A DNA stretch of 64,000 nucleotides from Lachnobacterium bovis (lineage in GTDB: Bacteria > Bacillota > Clostridia > Lachnospirales > Lachnospiraceae). The notes under the pieces were generated by a model, which did not search any database, was not told where the DNA came from, and was given only the letters and a program-made list of their open reading frames with translations. Shown one piece after another: positions 7,973 to 17,439 of the stretch (position 1 is the first letter of the stretch; every line of letters begins with the position of its first letter). The position numbers and the translations under genes were made by a program. The stretch lies in the NCBI RefSeq assembly GCF_900111325.1, contig NZ_FOGW01000008.1:62001-126000 (forward strand). Direction: 5' to 3'.

Positions 7973-9784
7973 ATGTCCATAGATCAAAGTAAAATAAGAA
8001 ATTTTTGTATTATAGCACATATCGATCATGGTAAATCCACTTTAGCTGATAGAATAATTGAAAGTACAGGAACACTAACAAGTCGTGAGATGCAAGCTCA
8101 GGTTCTTGATAACATGGAACTTGAAAGAGAACGTGGAATAACAATTAAATCTCAAGCTGTTCGTATTATTTATACAGCTAAAAACGGTGAAGAATATATT
8201 TTTAATTTAATAGATACTCCAGGACATGTTGATTTTAACTATGAGGTTTCAAGAAGTTTAGCCGCATGTGATGGTGCAATTTTAGTTGTAGATGCTGCAC
8301 AAGGCGTAGAAGCACAGACATTAGCTAATGTTTATTTGGCTATAGATCATGACTTAGACGTCTTGCCAGTAATTAATAAGGTTGATCTTCCATCGGCACG
8401 TCCAGATGAAGTCGCTCAAGAAATTGAGGATGTAATTGGAATTGAGGCTATGGATGCACCAAAAATTTCTGCTAAAACAGGTTTAAATATAGATCAAGTA
8501 TTAGAGCAAATTGTAGAAAAAATACCAGCTCCACAAGGAGATCCTAAGGCACCATTTAAAGCGTTGATTTTTGATGCGTTATATGATTCGTATAAGGGTG
8601 TAATTGTATTTTGTCGTGTAATGGAAGGTACAGTTAAAGTAGGAGATACAATAAAGATGATGGCAACAGGCGCATCTGATGTTGTAACAGAAGTTGGATA
8701 CTTTGGAGCAGGTCAATTTATACCATGCGATGAATTATCTGCAGGTATGGTTGGATATATTGCTGCTAGTATTAAAAATGTTAGAGATACACAAGTTGGT
8801 GATACAATTACAACAGTTGATAATCCATGTAAAGAGGCACTTCCAGGATATAAGAAAGTAAATCCAATGGTATATTGCGGATTGTACCCTGCAGATAGCT
8901 CAAAATATCCTGATTTAAGAGATGCATTAGAAAAATTACAAGTAAATGACGCGGCTTTACAATTTGAAGCAGAAACTTCTCAAGCGTTAGGTTTTGGATT
9001 TAGATGTGGATTTTTAGGATTATTACATTTAGAGATTGTACAAGAACGTTTAGAGAGAGAGTTTAATTTAGATCTTGTAACAACAGCTCCTGGCGTTATT
9101 TATAGAGTTCATAAAACAAACGGTGAAATGGTAGAAGTTACAAATCCATCTAATCTTCCAGATCCATCAGAAATTGACTATATGGAAGAGCCATACGTAT
9201 CTGCAGAAATTATGGTTACAAGCGATTATGTTGGTGCAATAATGAAATTATGTCAAGAGCGAAGAGGTATTTATTTGAGTATGGAATACATTGAAGAAAC
9301 TCGTGCTCTTATTAAATATGATTTGCCATTAAATGAAATTATTTATGATTTCTTTGATGCATTAAAATCTCGTTCAAGAGGATATGCATCATTTGATTAT
9401 GAATTTAAAGGCTATGAAAAATCAATATTAGTTAAGCTTGATATGTTAATCAATAAAGAAGTTGTTGATGCGTTATCATTTATTGTATTCAAAGAGAGTG
9501 CATATGAACGTGGTAGAAAAATGTGTGAGAAACTTAAAAAGGAGATTCCAAGACATTTATTTGAGATACCAATTCAGGCGGCAGTCGGTGGAAAAGTTAT
9601 CGCAAGAGAAACTGTTAAAGCTATGAGAAAAGACGTTTTAGCAAAATGTTACGGTGGTGATATTTCTCGTAAGAAGAAACTTCTTGAAAAGCAAAAAGAA
9701 GGTAAGAAGAGAATGCGTCAAGTAGGTAACGTTGAAATTCCACAGGAAGCATTTATGAGTGTTCTTAAGCTTGATGAGGAATAA
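7973..9784 (+). CDS. lepA: Elongation factor 4 (LepA)
   Basis: This ribosome-associated GTPase is proposed to act in back-translocation and ribosome biogenesis. The 603-residue protein has the G1 motif AHIDHGKST (15-23), the G3 DTPGHVDF, the G4 NKVDLP, domain II, the EF-G-like domains III and V, and the characteristic LepA C-terminal domain rich in Lys/Arg. It has no EF-G domain IV. It follows rpsT directly; in Bacillus gpr and spoIIP lie between the two. A GAGAGGG ribosome-binding site precedes the ATG, and hemW follows after 3 bases. Confidence 0.97.
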   Translation: MSIDQSKIRNFCIIAHIDHGKSTLADRIIESTGTLTSREMQAQVLDNMELERERGITIKSQAVRIIYTAKNGEEYIFNLIDTPGHVDFNYEVSRSLAACDGAILVVDAAQGVEAQTLANVYLAIDHDLDVLPVINKVDLPSARPDEVAQEIEDVIGIEAMDAPKISAKTGLNIDQVLEQIVEKIPAPQGDPKAPFKALIFDALYDSYKGVIVFCRVMEGTVKVGDTIKMMATGASDVVTEVGYFGAGQFIPCDELSAGMVGYIAASIKNVRDTQVGDTITTVDNPCKEALPGYKKVNPMVYCGLYPADSSKYPDLRDALEKLQVNDAALQFEAETSQALGFGFRCGFLGLLHLEIVQERLEREFNLDLVTTAPGVIYRVHKTNGEMVEVTNPSNLPDPSEIDYMEEPYVSAEIMVTSDYVGAIMKLCQERRGIYLSMEYIEETRALIKYDLPLNEIIYDFFDALKSRSRGYASFDYEFKGYEKSILVKLDMLINKEVVDALSFIVFKESAYERGRKMCEKLKKEIPRHLFEIPIQAAVGGKVIARETVKAMRKDVLAKCYGGDISRKKKLLEKQKEGKKRMRQVGNVEIPQEAFMSVLKLDEE

Positions 9785-9787
9785 AGC

Positions 9788-11011
9788 ATGAAAGAGTTAG
9801 AGTTATATATACATATTCCTTTTTGTATAAGAAAATGTGAATATTGTGATTTCTTGTCGTTTCCTGCAAATGCAAAAACACAAAAAGAATACGTTGATGC
9901 ATTAATTAAAGAAATATTATATTATGCTCCAAAATTTAAAAATAGAAAGGTAGTTACTATTTTTTTTGGTGGAGGTACTCCTTCATGGCTAGATTATAAA
10001 TTACTTGTTTCTATTTTGGATACAATTAAGGCAAATTATGATGTTGCAGATGATGCTGAGATTACGTTAGAAGCTAATCCGGGTACTGTAGTAAAAAGCG
10101 CGATGGAAAGCTATAAAAAAGCTGGAATTAATAGATTGAGTATTGGTTTGCAGTCAACTAAAGATAATGAATTGAAAATACTTGGACGAGTACACAATTA
10201 TGAACAGTTTTTGAAAATATATCACTTAGCAAGAAAAGTTGGATTTGACAATATAAATATTGATTTGATGAGTGGATTACCATATCAAAATATTGATGAT
10301 TTTATGAAATCACTAAATGAGGTGATACGTCTCAAACCAGAACATTTATCGGTGTATACATTAATTATAGAAAAAGGGACACCTTTTTACGATAAATATA
10401 AATTTGACGATGTAAAGCAGCATGCAGGAATGGTGACAGAAGCATTGCCAAGTGAAGATGACGTATATACAATGTATAAATTAACACAGCAAACGTTAAA
10501 AAATGCAGGTTATATGCAGTACGAAACATCTAATTTTGCAAAAAAAGGATTAGAATGTCGACATAACATAGGTTATTGGCAAAGAAAAGATTATCTTGGG
10601 TTAGGCCTAGGTGCAGCTTCTCTTGTGGATAATGTTCGTTATTCTAATAAAAGAGATATATACGATTATGTAACTTCAGCAAATAAAATACAAAAAGTAG
10701 AGTTATCAAGCGAAAGTGATAGACAGTTGACGGATAATGAATTGGATTTATACAATAATTTGCACGATACAGTTCAGATTTTATCTAAGCAGGAACAAAT
10801 GGAAGAGTTTATGTTTTTAGGCTTAAGAATGAATCAAGGTATATCTAGATCTGACTTTGAAGAAAATTTTAATTTACCAATTGAAGGCGTTTATAAAAAG
10901 CAGATTGATAAATTAAAGCAAGAAGGCCTACTAGAAGTAAAACATGGACAAGTCTATTTGACAGACAAAGGCTCTGATTTGGCTAATTATTGTATGGCGC
11001 AATTTGTATAA
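9788..11011 (+). CDS. hemW: HemW-like radical SAM protein, heme chaperone
   Basis: This is a radical SAM protein of the HemN/HemW family, 407 residues. The cluster motif is C13-X3-C17-X2-C20 (PFCIRKCEYCDF), with Phe where coproporphyrinogen oxidase HemN has a fourth Cys, which fits HemW. The FFGGGTPS motif binds SAM, and a HemN C-terminal domain follows. HemW proteins insert heme rather than oxidising coproporphyrinogen. The order lepA-hemW-hrcA is standard for Firmicutes. Its ribosome-binding site lies inside the end of lepA, which suggests coupled expression. Confidence 0.9.
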   Translation: MKELELYIHIPFCIRKCEYCDFLSFPANAKTQKEYVDALIKEILYYAPKFKNRKVVTIFFGGGTPSWLDYKLLVSILDTIKANYDVADDAEITLEANPGTVVKSAMESYKKAGINRLSIGLQSTKDNELKILGRVHNYEQFLKIYHLARKVGFDNINIDLMSGLPYQNIDDFMKSLNEVIRLKPEHLSVYTLIIEKGTPFYDKYKFDDVKQHAGMVTEALPSEDDVYTMYKLTQQTLKNAGYMQYETSNFAKKGLECRHNIGYWQRKDYLGLGLGAASLVDNVRYSNKRDIYDYVTSANKIQKVELSSESDRQLTDNELDLYNNLHDTVQILSKQEQMEEFMFLGLRMNQGISRSDFEENFNLPIEGVYKKQIDKLKQEGLLEVKHGQVYLTDKGSDLANYCMAQFV

Positions 11012-11101
11012 TTATGGAATAAAGATTTGATTATATCTATAATATCTATCATGTTAGTATAGATACGTTTTCAGATTTAAAAGTAAAAAATTAAGAAGTA
11101 A

Positions 11102-11136
11102 TGCTCTAGGGAGATAATCTCTAGAGTATTTTTTTA
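11102..11136 (+). terminator. Terminator after hemW
   Basis: TGCTCTAG (11102-11109) pairs with CTAGAGTA (11121-11128), with a further GAGA/TCT pairing inside, and is followed by seven T. It separates lepA-hemW from the heat-shock operon. The remaining AT-rich gap to hrcA (11137-11249) holds only the palindrome listed separately. Confidence 0.85.
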
Positions 11137-11172
11137 TTTAATAGAATTTTTATAATTTAATTTAATGTTAAA

Positions 11173-11193
11173 AAGTCTTGAAATTCAAGACTT
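11173..11193. other. Perfect palindrome between hemW and hrcA
   Basis: AAGTCTTGAA and TTCAAGACTT form a perfect inverted repeat around one central A. No T tract follows directly. It lies about 57 bases upstream of the hrcA -35 box. It may be a hairpin or a dimeric regulator site; the function is unknown. Confidence 0.45.
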
Positions 11194-11249
11194 CCTTAAT
11201 GAATAAAGATTTTTTGTGCATTAAGATTATAAGAATTTTAAAATAAGTG

Positions 11250-11278
11250 TTGACAAAAAAAAGTGATGGTATTATATT
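11250..11278 (+). promoter_or_regulatory. hrcA operon promoter
   Basis: TTGACA (11250-11255) and TATATT (11273-11278) are separated by 17 bases and lie just upstream of the CIRCE operator, so HrcA bound to CIRCE would block transcription from here. Confidence 0.8.
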
Positions 11279-11292
11279 AAATACATAAGATA

Positions 11293-11319
11293 TTAGCACT
11301 CAAAAAGAATGAGTGCTAA
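11293..11319 (+). promoter_or_regulatory. CIRCE operator (HrcA binding site)
   Basis: This is a perfect CIRCE element: TTAGCACTC, nine bases, GAGTGCTAA. It lies between the promoter and hrcA and establishes autoregulated HrcA control of hrcA-grpE-dnaK-dnaJ. Confidence 0.98.
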
Positions 11320-11346
11320 TAAAAAGGATATAACAGGAGCAAATAT

Positions 11347-12453
11347 ATGAAGAAGGACGATGCAGAACTATTAGATGAAAGAAAAATAAAAATCTTAGAT
11401 GCAATAATCCGTAACTATTTAGCGACTGGAGAGCCTGTAGGATCAAGAACAATATCTAAATATACAGACTTAAATTTGAGTTCGGCGACAATTCGTAATG
11501 AAATGTCTGATTTAGAAGATTTAGGTTATATTTTGCAGCCACATACATCTGCAGGAAGGATTCCATCTGATAAAGGTTACAGATTTTACGTAGATCATCT
11601 TATCCAGGAGAAGGATAAAGAAGTTACAGATATGAAAGAATTTGTAATAGAGAAGACACAGAAGATGGAACAAGTATTAAAGCAGGTTGCTAAATTACTT
11701 GCTAATAATACTAATTATGCTACGATGATTACAGCGGCACCTAAACATAGCAATAAAGTTAAGTTTGTTCAGTTGTCTTGTGTAGAAGAAAAGCAGATTT
11801 TAGCAGTAATTGTTATGAATTCTAATGTTGTTAGAAATAGAATAATAGATGTAGATGAACCGGTTGATAATGAATCATTACTAAAGCTTAATATATTGTT
11901 GAATACAGCATTGAATGGATTATCAATTGAAGAAATTAATCTAGGAGTTATTTCTAAAATTAAAGAAAAGGCCGGTATTCATGGCACAATTGTAAATGAA
12001 GTTTTAGATACATTGTCTAAGGCTTTTGCAGAAGAAGATAATTTAGATATATATACAAGTGGTGCGACTAATATTTTGAAGTACCCAGAGTTATCAGATG
12101 CAGAAAAGGTTACACATTTATTAGAAACTTTTGAAGATAAAGAAGAGCTAGTAAATTTTGTGACAGATGTATCGTCAAACGAAGAAGAAACAGGTATTCA
12201 GGTTTATATTGGTAATGAATCACCAATACAGACAATGAAGGATTGTAGTGTTGTAACTGCGACATATGATTTAGGTGAAGGAGTAAAAGGTACTGTTGGA
12301 ATTATAGGTCCAAAGCGAATGGATTACGAAAATGTAATGCATAATTTAAAAAGCCTAAAAAAACAGCTAGAAGGTATGTTCAATAAGAATGCTATCACGG
12401 ATAAGAAGATGTCACAGTCAATTGATGATATATCAAAAGATGATACAGTATAA
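11347..12453 (+). CDS. hrcA: Heat-inducible transcription repressor HrcA
   Basis: This 368-residue repressor binds CIRCE and is released when GroEL is titrated by unfolded protein. The N-terminal winged helix (about 8-85) contains the motif SSATIRNEMSDLE and the following PHTSAGRIPSDKGYR. A GAF-like domain and a C-terminal dimerisation region follow. A perfect CIRCE lies 27 bases upstream. It heads the hrcA-grpE-dnaK-dnaJ operon. The length is slightly above the usual 340-350 because of an acidic/polar C-terminal tail. Confidence 0.97.
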   Translation: MKKDDAELLDERKIKILDAIIRNYLATGEPVGSRTISKYTDLNLSSATIRNEMSDLEDLGYILQPHTSAGRIPSDKGYRFYVDHLIQEKDKEVTDMKEFVIEKTQKMEQVLKQVAKLLANNTNYATMITAAPKHSNKVKFVQLSCVEEKQILAVIVMNSNVVRNRIIDVDEPVDNESLLKLNILLNTALNGLSIEEINLGVISKIKEKAGIHGTIVNEVLDTLSKAFAEEDNLDIYTSGATNILKYPELSDAEKVTHLLETFEDKEELVNFVTDVSSNEEETGIQVYIGNESPIQTMKDCSVVTATYDLGEGVKGTVGIIGPKRMDYENVMHNLKSLKKQLEGMFNKNAITDKKMSQSIDDISKDDTV

Positions 12454-12513
12454 TACGAATTTAATACATATAGAAAAGGGTAGACCACCTAATAAAAGAA
12501 AGGCGGAATAAAA

Positions 12514-13143
12514 GTGGTAGATCAGATGAATAAGGATATTGATTTAGAAAAAGAAAACGTTGATGTTGAAGTTAACGAAGAAGTTAATGAAAACATTAAT
12601 GAAGAAGTTAATGAAGAAGTAAATGAAACAGCATCTGAAGAAGTAAATGAAGAAGCTGTAGAAGAAAAAGAAGAGTCTAAAAAAGACAAAAAAGCTAAAA
12701 AGAAAAGCAAAAAAGATGAACAAATCGAAGATTTAACAGATAGACTTAAACGTCAAATGGCTGAGTTTGATAATTTCAGAAAAAGAACAGAAAAAGAAAA
12801 GTCTCAGATGTTTGATATGGGAGCTAAAACAATATTAGAAAAGGTTCTTCCAATTGTTGATAACTTTGAAAGAGGTTTAAGTGCTATTTCTGAAGAGGAA
12901 AAAGAAGGCGCTTTTGCTGATGGAATGGAAAAAGTATATAAACAATTAGTTACTGAATTAGATAAAGTTGGTGTTAAACCGATTGAGTGTGTTGGAGAAG
13001 AATTTGATCCAGCAAAACACAATGCTGTAATGCAAGTCGAAAGCGATGAAGTAGAAACTGGATGTGTGGCACAGGAATTATTAAAAGGCTACACATACAA
13101 AGACGAAGTTTTAAGACATAGCATGGTTGCAGTAGCACAGTAA
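12514..13143 (+). CDS. grpE: Nucleotide exchange factor GrpE
   Basis: This is the nucleotide exchange factor of DnaK, 209 residues. The N-terminal 70 residues are a low-complexity acidic region of repeated EEVNE-like units followed by a Lys-rich stretch. The coiled coil and beta domain follow, with the family motifs AEFDNFRKRTEKEK, VLPIVDNFERGL and FDPAKHNAV. The start is GTG 12514, preceded by AGGCGG. The repeats are in coding DNA and could vary in number between strains. Confidence 0.95.
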   Translation: MVDQMNKDIDLEKENVDVEVNEEVNENINEEVNEEVNETASEEVNEEAVEEKEESKKDKKAKKKSKKDEQIEDLTDRLKRQMAEFDNFRKRTEKEKSQMFDMGAKTILEKVLPIVDNFERGLSAISEEEKEGAFADGMEKVYKQLVTELDKVGVKPIECVGEEFDPAKHNAVMQVESDEVETGCVAQELLKGYTYKDEVLRHSMVAVAQ

Positions 13144-13275
13144 TTTAACAAGTTAAAATCCACATTAAGTGGTTGATTATATTAGCATCATTTTTATAGA
13201 TATGAAAATGATAAATAGTAAATTTACAAATAGCAATTTTAGATTGATTAGGATATTAATTAGGAGGTCAAAGAT

Positions 13276-15159
13276 ATGGGTAAAATCATAGGTATTGATT
13301 TAGGAACAACAAACAGTTGCGTTGCTGTTATGGAAGGTGGACAACCAACAGTTATCGCAAACCAGGAAGGTGCAAGAACTACTCCTTCAATTGTAGCTTT
13401 TACAAAAACTGGAGAAAGATTAGTAGGTGAACCAGCTAAACGTCAGGCTGTTACTAACGCTGAAAAAACAATCTCATCTATTAAAAGACATATGGGATCT
13501 GATTATAAAGTTTCTATTGATGATAAACAGTATTCACCACAACAGATTTCTGCTATGGTATTACAGAAATTAAAAGCAGATGCTGAAGGATATTTAGGAG
13601 AAAAAGTAACAGAGGCAGTTATTACAGTTCCAGCTTACTTCAATGATGCTCAGCGTCAGGCTACAAAAGATGCAGGTAAAATCGCTGGTCTTGATGTTAA
13701 GAGAATTATCAACGAGCCAACAGCTGCAGCTTTAGCTTATGGTCTTGATAATGGTACAGAACAAAAAATCATGGTATACGATTTAGGTGGTGGTACATTT
13801 GATGTATCTATTATCGAAATTGGTGATGGTGTAATCGAAGTATTATCAACAAACGGTGATACAAGACTTGGTGGAGATGACTTTGATAACGCTATTACAA
13901 ATTGGATGATCGATGAATTCAAGAAAGCTGAAGGCATTGATTTATCACAAGATAAAATGGCTTTACAGAGATTAAAAGAAGCAGCTGAAAAAGCTAAAAA
14001 AGAATTATCATCTGCTACAACAACAAACATTAACTTACCATTTATCTCAGCTTCAGCTGAAGGTCCAAAACACTTTGATATGAACTTAACAAGAGCTAAA
14101 TTCAATGAGTTAACACATGACCTTGTTGAAAGAACAGCTATCCCAGTTCAAAACGCTATGAAAGATGCTGGACTTACAAACGCTGAATTAAGTCAGGTAT
14201 TATTAGTTGGTGGTTCAACACGTATCCCAGCTGTTCAAGATAAAGTAAAACAATTAACAGGTAAAGAGCCAAGCAAGAGCTTAAATCCTGATGAGTGTGT
14301 AGCACTTGGTGCATCAGTTCAAGGTGGTAAACTTGCTGGAGATGCAGGTGCTGGCGACATCTTATTACTTGATGTAACTCCACTTTCACTTTCAATTGAA
14401 ACAATGGGTGGTATTGCTACAAAATTAATCGAAAGAAATACTACAATTCCTACAAAGAAGAGCCAAATCTTCTCAACAGCAGCAGATAATCAGACAGCAG
14501 TAGATATTAACGTAGTACAAGGTGAGAGACAGTTCGCACGCGATAATAAATCACTTGGACAATTTAGATTAGATGGTATTCCACCAGCACGTCGTGGAGT
14601 TCCTCAGATTGAAGTTACATTTGATATCGATGCAAATGGTATCGTTAATGTTTCAGCTAAAGATTTAGGAACAGGAAAAGAACAGCATATCACAATTACA
14701 TCTGGTTCAAACATGTCAGATGAAGAAATTGATAAGGCTGTAAAAGAAGCTGCTGAATTTGAAGCACAAGATAAGAAGAGAAAAGAAGCTATCGATGCAA
14801 GAAATGAAGCTGATTCATTTGTATTCCAGACAGAAGATGCTTTAAAACAGGTTGGAGATAAGATTGATGCAGCAGATAAGAGTGCTGTTGAAGCTGATAT
14901 CAAAGCTGTAAAAGATATCTTAGATGCTCATCCAGAAGCTGAAAAGATGACAGATTCTGAAATCGCTGACTTAAAAGCAGCTCAAGAAAAATTAACACAA
15001 AGCTCACAGAAAGTATTTGCTAAAATGTATGAGCAAGCACAGGCACAAGCAGGACAAGCTTCTCAAGCAGGCCCAGATATGAATGGTGCTAATGCAACAG
15101 GTTCTGCTAACGCAGGTTCTGATGATGATGTTATCGATGCTGATTTTAAAGAAGTTTAA
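13276..15159 (+). CDS. dnaK: Chaperone DnaK (Hsp70)
   Basis: This is the main Hsp70, 627 residues. It carries phosphate-1 GIDLGTTNS, connect-1 INEPTAAALAYG, phosphate-2 YDLGGGTFDVS and the adenosine motif LLVGGSTRIP, all intact. A substrate-binding beta domain, a helical lid and a Gly/Ala/Gln-rich tail ending in DDDVIDADFKEV follow. AGGAGG precedes the ATG. The grpE-dnaK gap of 132 bases contains weak inverted repeats but no clear terminator. It is a useful reference for the degenerate Hsp70-like protein at 35304-36587. Confidence 0.99.
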   Translation: MGKIIGIDLGTTNSCVAVMEGGQPTVIANQEGARTTPSIVAFTKTGERLVGEPAKRQAVTNAEKTISSIKRHMGSDYKVSIDDKQYSPQQISAMVLQKLKADAEGYLGEKVTEAVITVPAYFNDAQRQATKDAGKIAGLDVKRIINEPTAAALAYGLDNGTEQKIMVYDLGGGTFDVSIIEIGDGVIEVLSTNGDTRLGGDDFDNAITNWMIDEFKKAEGIDLSQDKMALQRLKEAAEKAKKELSSATTTNINLPFISASAEGPKHFDMNLTRAKFNELTHDLVERTAIPVQNAMKDAGLTNAELSQVLLVGGSTRIPAVQDKVKQLTGKEPSKSLNPDECVALGASVQGGKLAGDAGAGDILLLDVTPLSLSIETMGGIATKLIERNTTIPTKKSQIFSTAADNQTAVDINVVQGERQFARDNKSLGQFRLDGIPPARRGVPQIEVTFDIDANGIVNVSAKDLGTGKEQHITITSGSNMSDEEIDKAVKEAAEFEAQDKKRKEAIDARNEADSFVFQTEDALKQVGDKIDAADKSAVEADIKAVKDILDAHPEAEKMTDSEIADLKAAQEKLTQSSQKVFAKMYEQAQAQAGQASQAGPDMNGANATGSANAGSDDDVIDADFKEV

Positions 15160-15200
15160 TTAAAAGCAAACGATATTTTAACTCTATAAACTAAATGTTA

Positions 15201-15230
15201 ATACCCGGTAAGTTTTTACTTATCGGGTAT
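15201..15230 (+). other. Hairpin between dnaK and dnaJ, no T tract
   Basis: ATACCCGGTAAGT and ACTTATCGGGTAT form a 13-base stem (one G-U pair) around a TTTT loop. The next bases are not T-rich, so it is not a classical terminator. It may set the dnaK:dnaJ ratio by partial termination, or act as a processing or 3'-end-stabilising element. Confidence 0.6.
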
Positions 15231-15260
15231 TGATGTAAAATTAGGTGAAAAGGTAAAAAT

Positions 15261-16421
15261 ATGGCAGATAAAAGAGATTTTTATGAAGTATTAGGTGTGT
15301 CAAAGGACGCATCTCAAGCAGAGATTAAGAAGGCGTTTCGTGCTCAAGCAAAGAAATATCATCCAGATATGCATCCAGGTGATAAGGAATGTGAAGAAAA
15401 ATTTAAAGAAATTCAAGAAGCATATGCCGTCTTAAGTGATGAAGAAAATAGAAGAAAATATGATCAATTTGGTCATGCTGCATTTGATGGTGGCGCAGGT
15501 GCAGGAGCAGGTGGATTCGATTTTTCTGGGATGGATATGGGAGATATTTTTGGAGATATTTTCGGAGACTTTTTTGGTGGAGGATCTCGTCGTGCCAACA
15601 ATAATGGGCCAAGACAGGGTGCTCACGTAAGAATGCAAGTTAGAATTTCATTCCACGAAGCGATTTTCGGATGCACAAAGGACTTAGATTTCACATATAA
15701 AGAAGAATGTAGCGAGTGTCATGGTTCAGGAGCTAAAAAAGGAACAGATAAAGTTACATGTTCTCGATGCGGTGGAAAAGGTAAAATTGTATATTCACAG
15801 CAATCACTTTTTGGAATGGTTCAAAATGTTCAAACTTGTCCAGATTGTAATGGAACAGGTAAAATCGTTAAAGAAAAATGTCCAAATTGTAGAGGAACTG
15901 GATACAATTCAAAGAGAATTCATAAGCAAGTAGATATTCCAGCTGGTATTAACAATGGACAATCAGTAAGAGTTCGTGGATATGGTGAACCAGGTGTAAA
16001 TGGTGGGCCAAGAGGAGATCTTCTTGTTGAAGTTATTGTTGCAAGAAGTAACGAATTTGAAAGACATGAAATGGATATTTACTCAACAGTAAGTATTTCA
16101 TATCCAATTGCTGTACTTGGTGGCGATATCAGAATTAAAACTGTTGATGGAGACATTATTTATACAGTTAGTGCTGGAACACAAACAGGTACAAGAATTC
16201 GTTTGAGAGGAAAAGGTGTACCTTCACTCAGAAACAAGGATGTACGTGGTGATCATTACGTAACATTAGTAATTAAGACACCAACTAAGATTTCTAAAGA
16301 AGCAGAAGCTGCTTTAAGAGAATTTGATAAAGCAACAGGCGATTCACTTAATAAAGAAAACGACACAATTGATATTCCAAAAGAAAAGAAAAAAGGACCA
16401 TTTGAAAAATTCTTTGGATAA
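15261..16421 (+). CDS. dnaJ: Chaperone DnaJ (Hsp40)
   Basis: This 386-residue co-chaperone stimulates DnaK ATPase. The J domain has HPD at 34-36. A Gly/Phe-rich region rich in GGFD and GDIFGD follows (about 75-112). The zinc domain has four CxxCxGxG units (CSECHGSG, CSRCGGKG, CPDCNGTG, CPNCRGTG), all intact. The C-terminal beta domains follow. It closes the hrcA operon and is followed by a strong terminator. Confidence 0.98.
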   Translation: MADKRDFYEVLGVSKDASQAEIKKAFRAQAKKYHPDMHPGDKECEEKFKEIQEAYAVLSDEENRRKYDQFGHAAFDGGAGAGAGGFDFSGMDMGDIFGDIFGDFFGGGSRRANNNGPRQGAHVRMQVRISFHEAIFGCTKDLDFTYKEECSECHGSGAKKGTDKVTCSRCGGKGKIVYSQQSLFGMVQNVQTCPDCNGTGKIVKEKCPNCRGTGYNSKRIHKQVDIPAGINNGQSVRVRGYGEPGVNGGPRGDLLVEVIVARSNEFERHEMDIYSTVSISYPIAVLGGDIRIKTVDGDIIYTVSAGTQTGTRIRLRGKGVPSLRNKDVRGDHYVTLVIKTPTKISKEAEAALREFDKATGDSLNKENDTIDIPKEKKKGPFEKFFG

Positions 16422-16429
16422 TTATACAA

Positions 16430-16476
16430 ACAATGCGATATATACATGATTTATATGTTATGTCGCATTGTTTTTT
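16430..16476 (+). terminator. dnaJ terminator
   Basis: ACAATGCGA (16430-16438) pairs with TCGCATTGT (16463-16471), followed by more T residues. The long loop can also pair internally. Confidence 0.88.
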
Positions 16477-16543
16477 AATGCATTTATGTTTTTGTCCGAT
16501 TAAATAATTATAGTTTGTTGGCAAAAAGAGAGAGGAAATAGAT

Positions 16544-17389
16544 ATGAAAAATAGATTTGGACTAAGATTTGAAAAGTATCATGAACCACAAGAGATAAAG
16601 TTGTCAGATAATAATAATAAAGATAATAATAAAGTCATTGTTTCTGATAATGAAGTTAATTCAAGAGAAGCAACAAGAGAAAAATTATTAAAGGCTCAAT
16701 ACATAGAGTATCAAAAAAAAGTAGAGTTATTCAGAGAACAGGTACAAATATTGCGTGATGAAAAAGCAAAATTTATAAGCGAAAAAGAAAAATTTGAAGA
16801 TGAAAAAAGAAGTTTTGAATTATTTAAAAATAAAATTGATAATATAAAAAAACAGGTTGAAACTGAAATTAATTCACTTGAAAAACAAAGAAAAGATATG
16901 GTGGAAGTTTTTAAAGAAATTGAAAAAGAAAAAAGAAACTTAAAATTTCAAGTTGAAAAATTAGAAAAAGAAAAGGAAGTATTAAAAAAACAAAAAGAGG
17001 ATTTTGAAAGAGAAAAAAGAGAACAAAAGACAAATAATAACTTTTTAGAAAAAAAATTAAAGAGTCAGGAATCTCTATTTGAAAATAAATTTAGAATTTT
17101 AGAAACAGAATTACAAAATCTAGCAGTTCAAAAAGAAAAATTAGAAAAACAAAAAGCTTTTTATAAGCAAGTGTCTATGTTTGACGAACGCAAGGAACCT
17201 GCTAGAATAGAAGAGAATATTATTAATGCTGAAATGTTTTTTATTGGTGTAGGAACCAAGGATTCGGCAAAAAAAAGATATAAAGATTTGATTAAAATAT
17301 ATCATCCGGATAACATAGCAGGAAGTAAAGAAATGTTACAAGAAATTAATAAAGAGTATGAAAATTTAATAAGAAGATTTGGTGAATGA
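16544..17389 (+). CDS. Coiled-coil protein with C-terminal J domain
   Basis: This is an uncharacterised 281-residue protein. Residues about 45-215 are a long, highly charged Lys/Glu coiled coil. The last 50 residues form a J-domain-like helical pair with an intact HPD in KIYHPDN, so it could stimulate an Hsp70 partner. It has no zinc or Gly/Phe region. It follows dnaJ but lies beyond its terminator, with a GAGAGAGG-type ribosome-binding site and its own terminator. A J domain at the C-terminus is unlike DnaJ. Candidate partners are DnaK or, speculatively, the Hsp70-like protein at 35304. Confidence 0.8.
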   Translation: MKNRFGLRFEKYHEPQEIKLSDNNNKDNNKVIVSDNEVNSREATREKLLKAQYIEYQKKVELFREQVQILRDEKAKFISEKEKFEDEKRSFELFKNKIDNIKKQVETEINSLEKQRKDMVEVFKEIEKEKRNLKFQVEKLEKEKEVLKKQKEDFEREKREQKTNNNFLEKKLKSQESLFENKFRILETELQNLAVQKEKLEKQKAFYKQVSMFDERKEPARIEENIINAEMFFIGVGTKDSAKKRYKDLIKIYHPDNIAGSKEMLQEINKEYENLIRRFGE

Positions 17390-17394
17390 TAAAA

Positions 17395-17439
17395 AAACTC
17401 ATTTTTCTATGAAAAATTAATACATAGGAAGATGAGTTT
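17395..17439. terminator. Terminator-like hairpin after the J-domain gene
   Basis: AAACTCATTTTTCTATG (17395-17411) pairs with CATAGGAAGATGAGTTT (17423-17439) as a 17-base stem with G-U pairs. The + strand T tract is weak, while the - strand would have a T run, so it could work in either direction. Confidence 0.6.

Noticed and set aside
15432..15933. Several short frames on both strands inside dnaJ.
   Set aside because: They overlap a fully conserved DnaJ frame and have no independent ribosome-binding site or known homology.
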